Part shown: one piece after another, positions 24,334 through 33,577 of the stretch | How positions within the stretch are numbered: position 1 is the first letter of the stretch | Layout of the letters: each line of letters begins with the position of its first letter | Assembly: GCA_030041255.1 (NCBI GenBank) | Contig: JASHOF010000046.1 | Span: 1 to 46,562 of the forward strand | Source of the DNA: Acetobacteraceae bacterium | GTDB lineage: Bacteria; Pseudomonadota; Alphaproteobacteria; Acetobacterales; Acetobacteraceae | Reading direction: 5' to 3' | DNA: 46,562 nt | The notes under the pieces: model-generated | What the model was told of the DNA's origin: nothing | What the model saw: only the letters and a program-made list of their open reading frames with translations | Database searches by the model: none | Made by a program: the position numbers and the translations under genes

Positions 24334-25395
24334 ATGGCCCTGGATTCCCCCCCCGCCGGCCCGGTGCTCGGCATCGAAAGCTCCTGCGATGAGACCGCCG
24401 CGGCGGTGCTCGACGGAAGCGGCAAAGTGCTCGCGGAAAGGCTCATCAGCCAGCGCCGTGAGCACGCTCCCTATGGCGGGATCGTCCCGGAAATTGCCGC
24501 GCGCGCGCATCTGGCATATCTGCCCGACCTGGTGCGCGAGGCCATGGCCGAGGCCGGAGTGCGCTATGACGATCTCGCCGCTGTCGCGGCGACGGCCGGC
24601 CCGGGGCTGATCGGCGGGCTGATCGTCGGCAGCCAGGTCGCCAAAGGGATCGCACTCGCAGCCGGCTCCCGCTACCTCGCCATCAACCATCTCGAGGCGC
24701 ATGCCATGACCCCGCGCCTGCCCGGTGTCGGCTCTGCCGAGTTTCCCTACCTTCTGCTGCTCGTCTCCGGCGGGCACAGCCAGTGGGTGGCGGTTCAAGG
24801 GGTGGGAGACTACCAGCTTCTCGGGCAAACCATCGACGACGCCGCCGGCGAGGCGTTCGACAAGGTGGGAAAACTGCTCGGCCTGCCCTGGCCCGGCGGA
24901 CCCGCGCTCGAGCGGCTGGCAACCGGCGGCAATGCGGACCGCTTTCGTTTTCCCCGCCCGCTGGCGGGGCGTCCGGGCTGCGATTTCAGCTTCAGCGGGC
25001 TGAAAACGGCGGTGGCGCGGGAAATCGCGCGATTTCCCGAAGGGCCGCTGCCGCTCGCCGATGCCGCCGACATCGCCGCCTCTTTCCAGCGTGCCATGGG
25101 CGACGTGCTCGCGGACCGCGCCGGCCAGGCGATGGCGCTTTTCGCGCGTCTTCATCCTGAAGGGCGCCTCCTGGTCGCCGCGGGCGGGGTTGCCGCCAAC
25201 ATGGCGCTCCGTTCGGCGCTTGCTGGCGTTGCGGCCGGCAGCGGTTTTTCACTGTTCGCCCCACCCGTCCGGCTGTGCACCGACAACGCCGTGATGGTCG
25301 CCTGGGCCGGTATCGAGCGGCTGCGCCTCGGGAGGGCGAGCGGGCTCGATGCGCCTGCACGGCCGCGCTGGCCGCTCGAGGAGACGGCCGGGTGA
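24334..25395 (+). CDS. tsaD: tRNA N6-threonylcarbamoyladenosine transferase
   Basis: Transfers threonylcarbamoyl to A37 of ANN-decoding tRNAs, together with TsaB and TsaE (not in this window). The 353-residue protein starts VLGIESSCDETAAAVL and has GGIVPEIAARAH, the metal-binding NHLEAHAM (HxxxH at residues 119-123), LLLVSGGHSQWV, and a late VAAGGVAANMALR. Length and motifs are normal. ATG 24334 follows an A/G-rich AAGAAAAGGG. It is coupled to rlmJ by a GTGA overlap. Confidence 0.96.
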   Translation: MALDSPPAGPVLGIESSCDETAAAVLDGSGKVLAERLISQRREHAPYGGIVPEIAARAHLAYLPDLVREAMAEAGVRYDDLAAVAATAGPGLIGGLIVGSQVAKGIALAAGSRYLAINHLEAHAMTPRLPGVGSAEFPYLLLLVSGGHSQWVAVQGVGDYQLLGQTIDDAAGEAFDKVGKLLGLPWPGGPALERLATGGNADRFRFPRPLAGRPGCDFSFSGLKTAVAREIARFPEGPLPLADAADIAASFQRAMGDVLADRAGQAMALFARLHPEGRLLVAAGGVAANMALRSALAGVAAGSGFSLFAPPVRLCTDNAVMVAWAGIERLRLGRASGLDAPARPRWPLEETAG

Positions 25396-26225
25396 ATTAT
25401 CGCCACGCCTATCACGCCGGGAGTTTCGCGGATTGCCTCAAGCAGGCGCTGCTGACCTGGCTGGTTACTGTATTGCAACAAAAAGACCGGCCGATTTCCG
25501 TGCTCGACAGCCACGCCGGCGCCGGTGCGTACGACCTTGCCGGCCCGGAAGCCGAACGCACCGGCGAATGGCAGGAGGGGATCGGCCGCCTGCTGGCCGA
25601 TCCTCCCGTTGCGCTTGCCAACTACGTCGCGCTCGTGCGGGACATCATGGAGGAGCCGGCCGGAGTGTTCCCGGGTTCTGCCCTGCTCGTACGCCGCCTG
25701 CTGCGTCCTGCCGACCGGCTGATCTGCTGCGAGCTCAATCCTCAGGAATACGCTCTTCTGAAGGCCCGCTTCGCCGGAGATCGGCAGGTCGCCATCCATC
25801 TCCGTGACGGCTGGGAGGCGCTCAGGGGACTGCTGCCGACAGAGCCGCGGCGCGGCCTGGTGTTGATCGACCCTCCCTACGAGGCGCCCGGCGAACTCGA
25901 CCGCCTCGCCGAGGGCCTCGGCATTGCATATGCCCGCTTCCCGACCGGCGTTCTCGCGGCCTGGTACCCGATCAAGCATCGCGCACCGGTGCGTGCCTTT
26001 CACGAGTCACTCGCGGCGTTCCGGCTTCCCGACGTTGTGGCGGCCGAGCTTTATCTCCGGGAGCCCACGGATCCGGCGCGGCTGAACGGCGCCGGCTTGA
26101 TAGTGGTGAGGCCTCCTTACCAGTTCGGCCCTGCGGCGAGCGCCATCCTCGATGCGCTCGCCGAGCGGCTTGGCCGTGGCGAGTCCGGCGGCGGCGCCGC
26201 GCTGCTGCGCGTCACCGGTGGGTAA
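25392..26225 (+). CDS. rlmJ: 23S rRNA (adenine2030-N6)-methyltransferase
   Basis: Methylates A2030 of 23S rRNA using S-adenosylmethionine. The 277-residue protein begins MNYRHAYHAGSFADCLKQAL, the diagnostic RlmJ N-terminus, followed by VLDSHAGAGAYDL (cofactor binding), CCELNPQEY, and the catalytic DPPY at residues 160-163. The start is GTG 25392, overlapping the tsaD stop by GTGA. It overlaps gpsA by 8 bp. A housekeeping gene in a coupled trio. Confidence 0.93.
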   Translation: MNYRHAYHAGSFADCLKQALLTWLVTVLQQKDRPISVLDSHAGAGAYDLAGPEAERTGEWQEGIGRLLADPPVALANYVALVRDIMEEPAGVFPGSALLVRRLLRPADRLICCELNPQEYALLKARFAGDRQVAIHLRDGWEALRGLLPTEPRRGLVLIDPPYEAPGELDRLAEGLGIAYARFPTGVLAAWYPIKHRAPVRAFHESLAAFRLPDVVAAELYLREPTDPARLNGAGLIVVRPPYQFGPAASAILDALAERLGRGESGGGAALLRVTGG

Positions 26226-27189
26226 ACTCGGCATTGTCGGAGCCGGCGCGTGGGGTACTGCGCTGGCCTTGCTTGGTGCCCGCGCCGGCCATTTCGTATC
26301 GCTCTGGGCACGCGATCCGGCGCGGCGGGCGGAGATGCGAAAAACCCGCCGCAATCCACGGCTTCCCGGTGTTGCTCTCCCGCCTCAGGTCGTGCTCGCG
26401 GACGAGCCCTCTCTCGCCGCAGCGGAGGTGCTGCTGCTTGCCGTGCCGGTGCAGCATTTCCGCCCGGTCGCAACGACAATCGCCGCCGCCGGCCGCCCGC
26501 TCATCGTCGCTGCCAAGGGCATGGAAACGGCAACCGGGTTGCTGCCGCATGAAATTGCCGGTGCGCTCCATCCGGGAGCACCGCTGGCGGTGCTGAGCGG
26601 ACCGACCTTTGCCGCCGAGATCGCCGCGGGGCTGCCTGCGGCGGCCGTGCTCGCAGCCTCGGATCCCCGCCTGAGAGCCCATCTTGTGAGCCTGCTCTCC
26701 TCGTCCGCCTTCCGTCTCTACGGCAATGCGGATCCGCTCGGTGCCGCGATCGGCGGAGCCGCCAAGAACGTGATCGCGATTGCTGCCGGTGCGGTGATCG
26801 GCGCCGGCCTTGGCGAGAACGCGCGCGCCGCGGTGGTGACACGCGGAGTGGCGGAACTCGGCCGGCTGATCGCAGCGCTGGGCGGCAAGCCGGAAACCGG
26901 TTTCGGCCTTTCCGGCCTCGGTGATCTGGTGCTGACCTGCACCGGCCGGGCGAGCCGCAATTTTCGCTTTGGCGATGCCCTCGGCCGCGGCGCCGCGCCA
27001 GCCGATATACTCTCTCAACTCGAAGGAGTGGCCGAAGGCGCGAGCACGGCACCCGCACTTGCGGCGCGCGCCCGGGCCGCGGATTGCGAGGTGCCGCTGG
27101 CCGCCCTCGTCGCGGATCTTCTTGCCGGCAAAACGACTCTTCCCGCCGCAATGGAGGCGCTGCTGTCCCGCCCGCGGAAGGACGAGTAG
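26218..27189 (+). CDS. gpsA: Glycerol-3-phosphate dehydrogenase [NAD(P)+]
   Basis: Reduces dihydroxyacetone phosphate to sn-glycerol 3-phosphate, the backbone for phospholipids. The 323-residue protein begins KLGIVGAGAWGTALA (nucleotide-binding GAGAWG at residues 8-13) and has KTRRNPRLPGVALP, AAKGMETATG, LSGPTFAAEIA, the catalytic Lys183 in GAAKNVIAIAAG, and ETGFGLSGLGDLVLTC. The start is GTG 26218, inside the last codons of rlmJ; starting further upstream would add unrelated residues. It ends 8 bp before the convergent dehydratase gene, with no room for a separate terminator. Confidence 0.95.
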   Translation: MGKLGIVGAGAWGTALALLGARAGHFVSLWARDPARRAEMRKTRRNPRLPGVALPPQVVLADEPSLAAAEVLLLAVPVQHFRPVATTIAAAGRPLIVAAKGMETATGLLPHEIAGALHPGAPLAVLSGPTFAAEIAAGLPAAAVLAASDPRLRAHLVSLLSSSAFRLYGNADPLGAAIGGAAKNVIAIAAGAVIGAGLGENARAAVVTRGVAELGRLIAALGGKPETGFGLSGLGDLVLTCTGRASRNFRFGDALGRGAAPADILSQLEGVAEGASTAPALAARARAADCEVPLAALVADLLAGKTTLPAAMEALLSRPRKDE

Positions 27190-27197
27190 CGATCGGT

Positions 27198-28142
27198 TCA
27201 GCCGCCGAGTTGCACTTCGGCTGTGTTCGCACCGCACACCAGCACCGCGAGCTTCTCGTTCGCTCCTGGGCGGTAGCGGCCGGAGAGAACCGCGGCGAAG
27301 GCTGCCGCGCCACCGGGCTCCGTGGGGACGCGGAGCACTTCCCAAAGAGCAGCCTGCGCGTGGCGAATTTCGCCATCGGTGACCAGCCTCACCTCAGGGT
27401 CGATGAACGCCCTGGCGATCGGGAACATCAACTGCCCCACCTGGCGCGGCGCCAGGCTATCGACGGCAATGCCGCCGGCCGGTGCATCGACCGGCCGTCC
27501 GGCGGCGACGGCGCGCGCAAGCGTCGGTGCGCCGTCCGATTCCACGGCGACGACGCGGATCCGTCCCTGATACCAGGCGGCGATTCCGCCGATCAGCCCG
27601 CCACCCCCGACCGCCGCGAGGAGCGTTTCGATGGCGGGCGCGTCCGCTTCGAGCTCGAGCCCGATGCTCCCCTGGCCGAGCAGCGTCTCTCTCTGGTCGT
27701 AGGCATGCACGGCAAGGGCGCCGGTTTCAGCGATCCGCCGTTCGCTCGCCGCCAGTGCATCCGCATAGCGTTCGCCTCCGACGACCAGTTCCGCACCATA
27801 CGACCTGATCCGCGCCATCTTGGCAGGCGACGTGACGGCAGGAACGAAAATTGCCGCCGGCACGCCCAGTTTCTGGGCCGCGAAGGCAACCGCTGCACCA
27901 TGATTGCCGCCCGATGCCGCCACCACCCCGGCCGGCGGAATCTCCCGGCCCAGCAGATTGGCGAATGCGCCACGCGCCTTGAACGAGCCGGTGTGCTGCA
28001 GCGCCTCCAGCTTGAACAGGATCGGCGCGCCTTGCATCCCGAAATCCGCCGCCGCCACCTCGATGACGGGTGTGCGGCGGATATAGGGGCGGATCACTTT
28101 CTCGGTCGCGGCAATTCCTGCGCGGTCGATCGATGGCTCCAT
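27198..28142 (-). CDS. PLP-dependent threonine/serine dehydratase family protein
   Basis: A 314-residue fold-type II PLP enzyme. Motifs: FKLEALQHTGSFKARGAF with the PLP lysine Lys55, VVAASGGNHGAAVAFAAQKLG for phosphate and cofactor binding, and a Gly-rich AAVGGGGLIGGIAAW. Members deaminate threonine or serine to the keto acid, or racemise serine. No C-terminal ACT regulatory domain is present, so it is the short, probably catabolic or racemase-like type rather than biosynthetic IlvA. The start is ATG 28142, with GGAG about 10 nt upstream; a longer in-frame reading to 28337 lacks support. Confidence 0.88.
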   Translation of the reverse strand: MEPSIDRAGIAATEKVIRPYIRRTPVIEVAAADFGMQGAPILFKLEALQHTGSFKARGAFANLLGREIPPAGVVAASGGNHGAAVAFAAQKLGVPAAIFVPAVTSPAKMARIRSYGAELVVGGERYADALAASERRIAETGALAVHAYDQRETLLGQGSIGLELEADAPAIETLLAAVGGGGLIGGIAAWYQGRIRVVAVESDGAPTLARAVAAGRPVDAPAGGIAVDSLAPRQVGQLMFPIARAFIDPEVRLVTDGEIRHAQAALWEVLRVPTEPGGAAAFAAVLSGRYRPGANEKLAVLVCGANTAEVQLGG

Positions 28143-28458
28143 AGCATCACTCTCCGGGGCATCCGCCGGCTTGCCAAGCCACAATGGACCCGGCCCGGCA
28201 AGCTCCGGAAGATGGCGCCGGCCGCAGCACGCCGGACGGACAGCGGACGCCAGGCATAGATCCGGAAAGTGCTGCGGGGCGCGGGTCACAGAGAGCGGCC
28301 GTTGGTGCTCGCCGGCGGCCCCGGACCGGGCGCGCATTCGTCACTTGCGCGTAACACTCCGGCCCTGTACCAACCGGGGGCCAGCTCTACGGTTTCCTGC
28401 CGGTGCCCGATTCGGCAGGTGTCGTTCGTAGCGCCAAGCCGAGAGGAGTGTTGCAGCA
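28143..28458. other. Intergenic region between divergent dehydratase and OmpA-like genes
   Basis: About 316 bp of GC-rich sequence that should contain the promoters of both flanking genes. The only promoter-like pair I see on the plus strand is weak: TTGCGC at 28345-28350 and TACCAA at 28368-28373, 17 bp apart. No repeat, RNA gene or conserved motif was recognised. Confidence 0.5.
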
Positions 28459-29004
28459 ATGACAAACCGCCTTACGCACGCCGCCGCGCTGGTCTGCCTC
28501 GCGGCGCCCCTGGGGCTGTCTGCCTGCGGTGTTTCGCAGAGCGACTACGATGCGCTGAAGGCGCAGAACCAGCAGCTCTCGCAGCAGCTTGCTGCCGCCA
28601 ATGCGCAGATTGCCCGCCTGCAGGGAGCGATCAAGTACACCGTCAACAGCGACCTCCTGTTCCCCTCCGGCGGCTGGCAGATGTCCGACAGCGGGAAGCA
28701 GATCATTTCCAGGCTGGCACAGAAGTTGGCGCCGACCCAGCAGAACCACCTTCTGGTGAACGGGTACACCGACAACGTGCCGATCGGCCCGGCGCTGATG
28801 CAGCAGGGCATCACCTCGAACCAGGTTCTTTCACAGAAGCGGGCCGAGAACGTAATGCAGTTCCTGATCTCGCAGGGCGTGAACCCGAACCTCGTCTCGG
28901 CATATGGGCACGGCGAAGCCGACCCTGTCGCCTCCAACGCAACGGCGGAGGGGAGAGCGAAAAACCGCCGGGTCGTACTGGAGCTTGCCCCGGCCGGGAC
29001 CTGA
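28459..29004 (+). CDS. OmpA-family peptidoglycan-binding lipoprotein
   Basis: A 181-residue outer-membrane lipoprotein. The lipobox LSAC ends at Cys23, a short Gln/Ala-rich coiled coil (residues 29-55, NQQLSQQLAAANAQIARLQ) follows, and an OmpA C-terminal domain occupies residues 62-178. That domain has LVNGYTDNVPIG, QKRAENVMQFLISQGVNP and the closing GRAKNRRVVLEL, which contact diaminopimelate in peptidoglycan. It resembles MotB/Pal-type anchors in linking the outer membrane to the wall. ATG 28459 has a GAGAGGAG ribosome site upstream. It stands alone; the next gene is 300 bp away. Confidence 0.9.
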   Translation: MTNRLTHAAALVCLAAPLGLSACGVSQSDYDALKAQNQQLSQQLAAANAQIARLQGAIKYTVNSDLLFPSGGWQMSDSGKQIISRLAQKLAPTQQNHLLVNGYTDNVPIGPALMQQGITSNQVLSQKRAENVMQFLISQGVNPNLVSAYGHGEADPVASNATAEGRAKNRRVVLELAPAGT

Positions 29005-29304
29005 GCCGGACGCCGCCGTTCGAGCCGCTCGCGTCACCCCGGCGGGAGCGCCTGTCGTAGCCGTCGCTGCGGCGGCCGTGCGGGTACCGGTGGGTTGGTA
29101 GCGAATTCCGAATTTACGTGAGCCGGAACGTTCCCGCGTGCCTGATTTCGAGCGGAACGCGAATGTGCTAAAGGCGAGCGAAACGGAGCGCTTGCTCGTG
29201 ACCCTCCCTTTGCCACATTTCTGCCCGGCAGCCGCCGTGCCGCCTGGTGCTGGCGGCCGGGGCGCCAAAGGCGCTTCGTACCCGCAGTTCCTGCCGGGCG
29301 CCTG
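29005..29304. other. Intergenic region upstream of the pqi operon
   Basis: 300 bp with no supported gene. The part around 29095-29175 is less GC-rich (GAATTCCGAATTTACGTGAG) than the rest and is the likeliest promoter location. No clear -35/-10 pair, hairpin terminator or RNA gene is visible. Confidence 0.4.
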
Positions 29305-30990
29305 ATGCCCGAGTCACCAGCTCCGCTGCCATCCGCACGCGTCGAGAGACGGCGCCGTGTCTCTGCCATCTGGATCATCCCGGCGGTCACACTCGTGATC
29401 GCGATCTGGCTCGCCTGGAACACGCTGTCCAAGCGCGGGCCGTTGATCACCATCACGTTCGACAGCGCCGAGGGGTTGACCGCCGGCCAGTCGCAGGTCC
29501 GCTACAAGGACATCCCGCTCGGCACGGTCGAGAGCATCACACTCGCTCCAGACTACGGCCATGTCATCGTCGCCGCGCGAATGAACCGGAATGCGACACG
29601 GCTCCTGACCGACAAGGCGCGCTTCTGGGTGGTCAAGCCGCGGCTGTCGGCCGGGAATCTCTCGGGGTTCGAGACGATACTCTCCGGCTCCTATATCGCC
29701 ATCCTGCCCTCGACCCAACATGGCGAGGCGAGGCGCCACTTTACCGGCCTCGAGAATCCTCCCGTGCTGCAAACCAACATTCCTGGAAGGACCTTCCTCC
29801 TCCAGGCGGACCGCGTGGGGTCGCTCAATCCCGGCTCGCCGATCTTCTACCGCGGCCTCGATGTCGGCACCGTGCTCGGATGGGACCTCGGCCACATGGC
29901 GGAAAGCGTTACCGTGCATGCCTTCGTGCGTGCCCCGTTCGATGATTACGTGCACCGGAGTTCGCGCTTCTGGAATGCCTCGGGAGTGTCGCTCTCGCTC
30001 GGGGCCAGCGGTGTCCGGCTGAATGTCGAATCGCTCAGGGCGGTGCTGCTCGGCGGGATCGCCTTCGACACGCCGCCTGACGCCGGGAACACGCCGCTCG
30101 CCAGCGCGAACGAGACCTTCCCGCTCTATGCAGACCTCGAGGCCGCGAACTCGTCGCAGTACAGCCGGCATGTCGAGGCTGTCGCCTATTTTCCCGGTGC
30201 CGTCTCCGGACTCGCACCGGGCGCGCCGGTGACGATCCTCGGCATTCGCATCGGTGAGGTGACCTCGGTCGATCTCCGCTACAACCGCCAGAAGGACATG
30301 CTCGAGGTGCCGGTGCATTTCACCATCGAGCCGCAGCGGATCGCGCTCAGTGAAGCGATGGCGAAGCGGGGGCCGCTCGAGAACGCGCAGATCCTTGTCA
30401 ATCACGGGCTGCGCGCCCAGCTTGCGACCGCCAATCTTCTCACCGGCCAGCAGGAGATCGCGCTGGTGTTCGACCGCCATGCGCCGCCCGCCACCGTGAC
30501 CGTCGAGGATGGTGCGCTGGTCGTCCCCACCGCGCCCGGCGCTTTCAGCGGGATCACCCAGTCTGCCGCTGCCCTGCTCGACAAGATCAACCACATGCCA
30601 TTCCAGGAGATCGGCGATCATCTGAATGCAACCCTCGCCGCCCTGGACAAGCTTGCCAACAGCGCGGCGCTGCGCGACTCCCTGACCGCATTGAAGGCCA
30701 CCCTCGCGGATGCACAGAATGCCATCGGCAAGCTCGATCAGGGTGCCGGCCCGGCACTGGCGGGCCTGCCCGCCATTACGAACGATCTCAGGTCCCTGCT
30801 GGCCCGGACCAGCGTGCTGGTCGCCTCCGTCGAAACCAGCTATGGCGGCAATTCCAAATTCTACCGGGACCTCGACCGGTTGCTCCTGCAGACGAATGAC
30901 CTGATGCAATCGATCCGTGCCCTTTCCGATCTTCTGGCGCAACAGCCGAACGCGCTGATCCGCGGGCGCTCGGGGGGCCCGCAACAATGA
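29305..30990 (+). CDS. pqiB: PqiB-type intermembrane lipid transport protein (MCE domains)
   Basis: A 561-residue protein with one N-terminal membrane helix (about residues 20-40, SAIWIIPAVTLVIAIWLAW) and a large periplasmic part. It carries three MCE repeats, at about residues 45-135 (ITITFDSAEGLTAGQSQVRY), 160-230 (TFLLQADRVGSLNPGSPIFY) and 285-370 (VEAVAYFPGAVSGLAPGAPV), then a helical C-terminus. E. coli PqiB (about 546 residues, three MCE domains) forms a hexameric tube carrying lipids between the membranes. First gene of a B-C-A operon; ATGA overlap with pqiC. The cargo in this species is unknown. Confidence 0.92.
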   Translation: MPESPAPLPSARVERRRRVSAIWIIPAVTLVIAIWLAWNTLSKRGPLITITFDSAEGLTAGQSQVRYKDIPLGTVESITLAPDYGHVIVAARMNRNATRLLTDKARFWVVKPRLSAGNLSGFETILSGSYIAILPSTQHGEARRHFTGLENPPVLQTNIPGRTFLLQADRVGSLNPGSPIFYRGLDVGTVLGWDLGHMAESVTVHAFVRAPFDDYVHRSSRFWNASGVSLSLGASGVRLNVESLRAVLLGGIAFDTPPDAGNTPLASANETFPLYADLEAANSSQYSRHVEAVAYFPGAVSGLAPGAPVTILGIRIGEVTSVDLRYNRQKDMLEVPVHFTIEPQRIALSEAMAKRGPLENAQILVNHGLRAQLATANLLTGQQEIALVFDRHAPPATVTVEDGALVVPTAPGAFSGITQSAAALLDKINHMPFQEIGDHLNATLAALDKLANSAALRDSLTALKATLADAQNAIGKLDQGAGPALAGLPAITNDLRSLLARTSVLVASVETSYGGNSKFYRDLDRLLLQTNDLMQSIRALSDLLAQQPNALIRGRSGGPQQ

Positions 30991-31589
30991 GTATCCGGCC
31001 GCTCCGTTCCGTCCTCGCGTGGGCGGCACCCGGCCTGCTGGCGGCATCGCTGGTTTCCGCCTGCACCTCCCCGAAGCCCACGCTTTTTTCACTGGATCCG
31101 GTACCCGGACAAATGGTTGGCGCTCCTCATCGCGTCATCCTGGTGCGCGAGGTCAGCCTTGCCCGCTATCTCGACCGCTCGCCGATCGTGCATTCCGCGG
31201 CCGGCTACCGGCTCGATCTCTACGGCAATGACTGGTGGGGTGAATTGCCCGGACCGATGATCACGCGCGTGCTCGCGGCCGACCTGGCGAACCGCCTGCC
31301 GATGAGCACCGTGCTTTCGGAAACCGTGGCGATGACCGTGACACCTGATCTTTCGATCGAGGTTTCGGTCGAGAGCTTCGATGAAGATGCTTCCGGGGCT
31401 CTTGTTTTCACCGCTGCCTTTGCGCTGCCCGGGCCGCGCGGCACGCCCCCGCCGCAGACCTTCCGCACCTCCGTGGTGCCGCCCTCGCCCGACGTGACCG
31501 GGCAGGTGGCTGCGATGAGCCAGGCCCTCGGCCAATTCGCCGATGCGATTGCGCTCAGGATCGCAGCCACTCCGGGGGCGAGGAGGTAA
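30987..31589 (+). CDS. pqiC: PqiC-type outer-membrane lipoprotein (ABC-type transport auxiliary)
   Basis: A 200-residue lipoprotein: signal peptide with lipobox LVSAC ending at Cys26, then the auxiliary-component fold with TLFSLDPVPGQ, VILVREVSLARYLDRSPIV, YGNDWWGELPGPMITRVLAADL and a C-terminal helix (MSQALGQFADAIALRI). Family members sit on the inner face of the outer membrane and receive the PqiB tube. ATG 30987 overlaps the pqiB stop (ATGA). Confidence 0.9.
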   Translation: MSIRPLRSVLAWAAPGLLAASLVSACTSPKPTLFSLDPVPGQMVGAPHRVILVREVSLARYLDRSPIVHSAAGYRLDLYGNDWWGELPGPMITRVLAADLANRLPMSTVLSETVAMTVTPDLSIEVSVESFDEDASGALVFTAAFALPGPRGTPPPQTFRTSVVPPSPDVTGQVAAMSQALGQFADAIALRIAATPGARR

Positions 31590-31600
31590 CGGTCCCAACG

Positions 31601-32839
31601 GTGGCCGGCGACGAATCCTCGCTCCACGAGTGCCAGGGCTGCGGCCTGCAGCAATTCGTTCCTCCACTCGCGCCGCATACGCGGGCCCGCTGCGTCCGCT
31701 GCGGCACCGGCCTCAGAACCCGCCGCCGCAACACGATCGAACACTCGCTCGCGCTCGCCTTTGCGGCCCTGGTTCTGCTCATCGTCACTGCGACGACGAC
31801 GCTGATGCGGGTGGAGGCCAGCGGCATCGTGCATCTTGCCGACCTCATCGCGGGCCCGCAGGAGCTGGTGCGCCGCGGCATGTCGAGCCTCGCGCTCGCG
31901 GTCGTCTTCACGAGTCTCATCGCTCCTTCCGCCAAGCTGATTGGCACGATCTACGTGCTCGGCTCGCTTCAAACGGCGCGCCCGCCGCGGCATATCCGTC
32001 GCATTTTTCTGCTGGTCCGCCGCCTCACGCCGTGGTCGATGGCCGAGGTACTGCTGCTGGGCGCTTTCGTTGCCTACGTAAAGCTGCAGGCCCTGGTCAC
32101 GATCACGGCCGGCCCGGCCCTGATGGCGCTCCTGGCGCTCGCCTTCACCATGTTCTGGCTCGATTCCGAGCTTGATGCAGAAGATGTCTGGCAGGAGATG
32201 GAGCGCAAAGGCGTGGGCGACTTCGTGCCTGATGCCCGTCCCGGCGCGCTGGCCTGCCATGGCTGCGGCCTGGTCAGCCTGCCGCGGGATACCGAGCATC
32301 CGCGCTGCCCGCGCTGCGGTTCGGCATTGCACCGGCGCAAGCAGAACAGCATTGCGCGCACCTGGGCGCTGGTGATTGCCGCCGCTGTCCTTTACATCCC
32401 GGCCAACTACTATCCGGTCCTCACCGTGATCCAGCTCGGCTCGGGTGCACCGAGCACGATCCTGGGCGGCGTGATCGAACTGATCGACGCGCGGCAATGG
32501 CCGCTCGCCGCGCTGGTTTTCCTGGCCTCGCTGGCGATCCCGCTTCTCAAGCTGGCGGGCCTCGCCGCGATGCTGATCTGTATCCGGTTCGGCGTTGCGG
32601 GCTGGCTCCGGGAACGCACGCTTCTATTTTCCATCATCGAATTCATTGGCCGCTGGTCGATGATCGACATCTTCATGGAATCGCTGCTGGGTGCGCTGGT
32701 GCAGTTCGGCACCCTGGTGACGATCGACCCGGGAATCGGTGCGGTCGCCTTCTGTGGGGTCGTCTTTCTCACCATGTTTGCCGCCGAATCCTTCGATCCG
32801 CGCCTGATGTGGGATGTTCTCCGTCCGGCGCAGGCATGA
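31601..32839 (+). CDS. pqiA: PqiA-type inner-membrane protein
   Basis: A 412-residue integral membrane protein made of two similar halves. Each begins with a zinc-ribbon Cys set (Cys11, Cys14, Cys31, Cys34; and CHGCG...CPRCG around residues 219-239) followed by about four membrane helices. NSIARTWALVIAAAVLYIPA and GRWSMIDIFMESLLGALVQF are typical of PqiA. It likely loads or energises lipid for PqiB. The start is GTG 31601, 11 bp after pqiC, with AGGAGGTAA rather far upstream (about 14 nt). In E. coli the order is A-B-C; here it is B-C-A. Confidence 0.92.
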   Translation: MAGDESSLHECQGCGLQQFVPPLAPHTRARCVRCGTGLRTRRRNTIEHSLALAFAALVLLIVTATTTLMRVEASGIVHLADLIAGPQELVRRGMSSLALAVVFTSLIAPSAKLIGTIYVLGSLQTARPPRHIRRIFLLVRRLTPWSMAEVLLLGAFVAYVKLQALVTITAGPALMALLALAFTMFWLDSELDAEDVWQEMERKGVGDFVPDARPGALACHGCGLVSLPRDTEHPRCPRCGSALHRRKQNSIARTWALVIAAAVLYIPANYYPVLTVIQLGSGAPSTILGGVIELIDARQWPLAALVFLASLAIPLLKLAGLAAMLICIRFGVAGWLRERTLLFSIIEFIGRWSMIDIFMESLLGALVQFGTLVTIDPGIGAVAFCGVVFLTMFAAESFDPRLMWDVLRPAQA

Positions 32840-32954
32840 GCGACCACGATGTCGGGCGGCTTTCCCATCCCGTCTGCCTGGGCGGACGGTCGGGTTGCTT
32901 CCCAGCCGTGCAGCGCAGGCGGATCATTCTTCAAGGCAGACAAGGAGCGAGGAG

Positions 32955-33449
32955 ATGAGCCATCCGCATCCGCACGAAGAGATCGCACCGCACGCGGTGG
33001 ACTGGCGGCGCAATGGCGTGCGCGTCATCAAGGCGAACCAGCTCGACCCCAATACCGCGCAGACGCCCGGCATGAACCGCGCCGCTGCGATCAACGCCGC
33101 CCGCGTCGGCGCGCAGAAGATCTGGGCGGGTACCGTCACCATTCATCCCAACGCCAAGACCGGAGCCCACCACCACGGCGCGCTCGAGAGCGTGATCTAC
33201 GTCGTCCGCGGCAGGGCGCGCATGCGCTGGGGCGAGCGGCTGGAATTCGTTGCCGAGGCCGAGCCCGGGGATTTCATCTTCGTTCCCCCCTACGTGCCGC
33301 ACCAGGAGATCAATGCCAGCACCGACGAGCCGCTCGAGTGCGTGCTGGTCAGGAGCGACAACGAAGCGGTGGTGGTGAACCTCGATATCGAGCCGGTCGA
33401 GAAGCCGGAAGCAGTATTCTGGGTCGATCCGATTCATCGGCATCCCTGA
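32955..33449 (+). CDS. Cupin-domain protein
   Basis: A 164-residue single-domain cupin. The metal site is AHHHGALESVIYVVRGRARM (His72-His74, Glu78) with the second motif GDFIFVPPYVPHQE (His116), so a divalent metal is expected. Small cupins of this type include dioxygenases, isomerases and sensors; nothing here picks one. ATG 32955 follows an AAGGAGCGAGGAG ribosome site. It is 115 bp after pqiA and may have its own promoter. Convergent with the outer-membrane protein gene, with hairpin element copy B between them. Confidence 0.85.
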   Translation: MSHPHPHEEIAPHAVDWRRNGVRVIKANQLDPNTAQTPGMNRAAAINAARVGAQKIWAGTVTIHPNAKTGAHHHGALESVIYVVRGRARMRWGERLEFVAEAEPGDFIFVPPYVPHQEINASTDEPLECVLVRSDNEAVVVNLDIEPVEKPEAVFWVDPIHRHP

Positions 33450-33490
33450 CCGACCGGGGGATGCTAGCCCGCGATCGCCCGAGGCGGAAA

Positions 33491-33577
33491 CGTCGGAGGG
33501 CGTGAATCGCGGGCTCGAATAAAGCGCGAGACCCGTGTCGGGCTGTACAGTCAGCCCGACACGGGTCTAGAACGTGA
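33491..33577 (-). repeat. Intergenic hairpin element, copy B (type II)
   Basis: A perfect 16-bp inverted repeat: 33530-33545 (GACCCGTGTCGGGCTG) and 33552-33567, with a 6-nt loop. The outer base of the right arm is already the first base of the neighbouring gene's TAG stop codon. The distal box at 33491-33516, containing GAGGGCGTGAATCGCGGGC, is identical over 26 bp to 40035-40060. The flank GAACGTGAAGG at 33571-33581 also occurs beside copy A (5249-5259). Confidence 0.85.
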
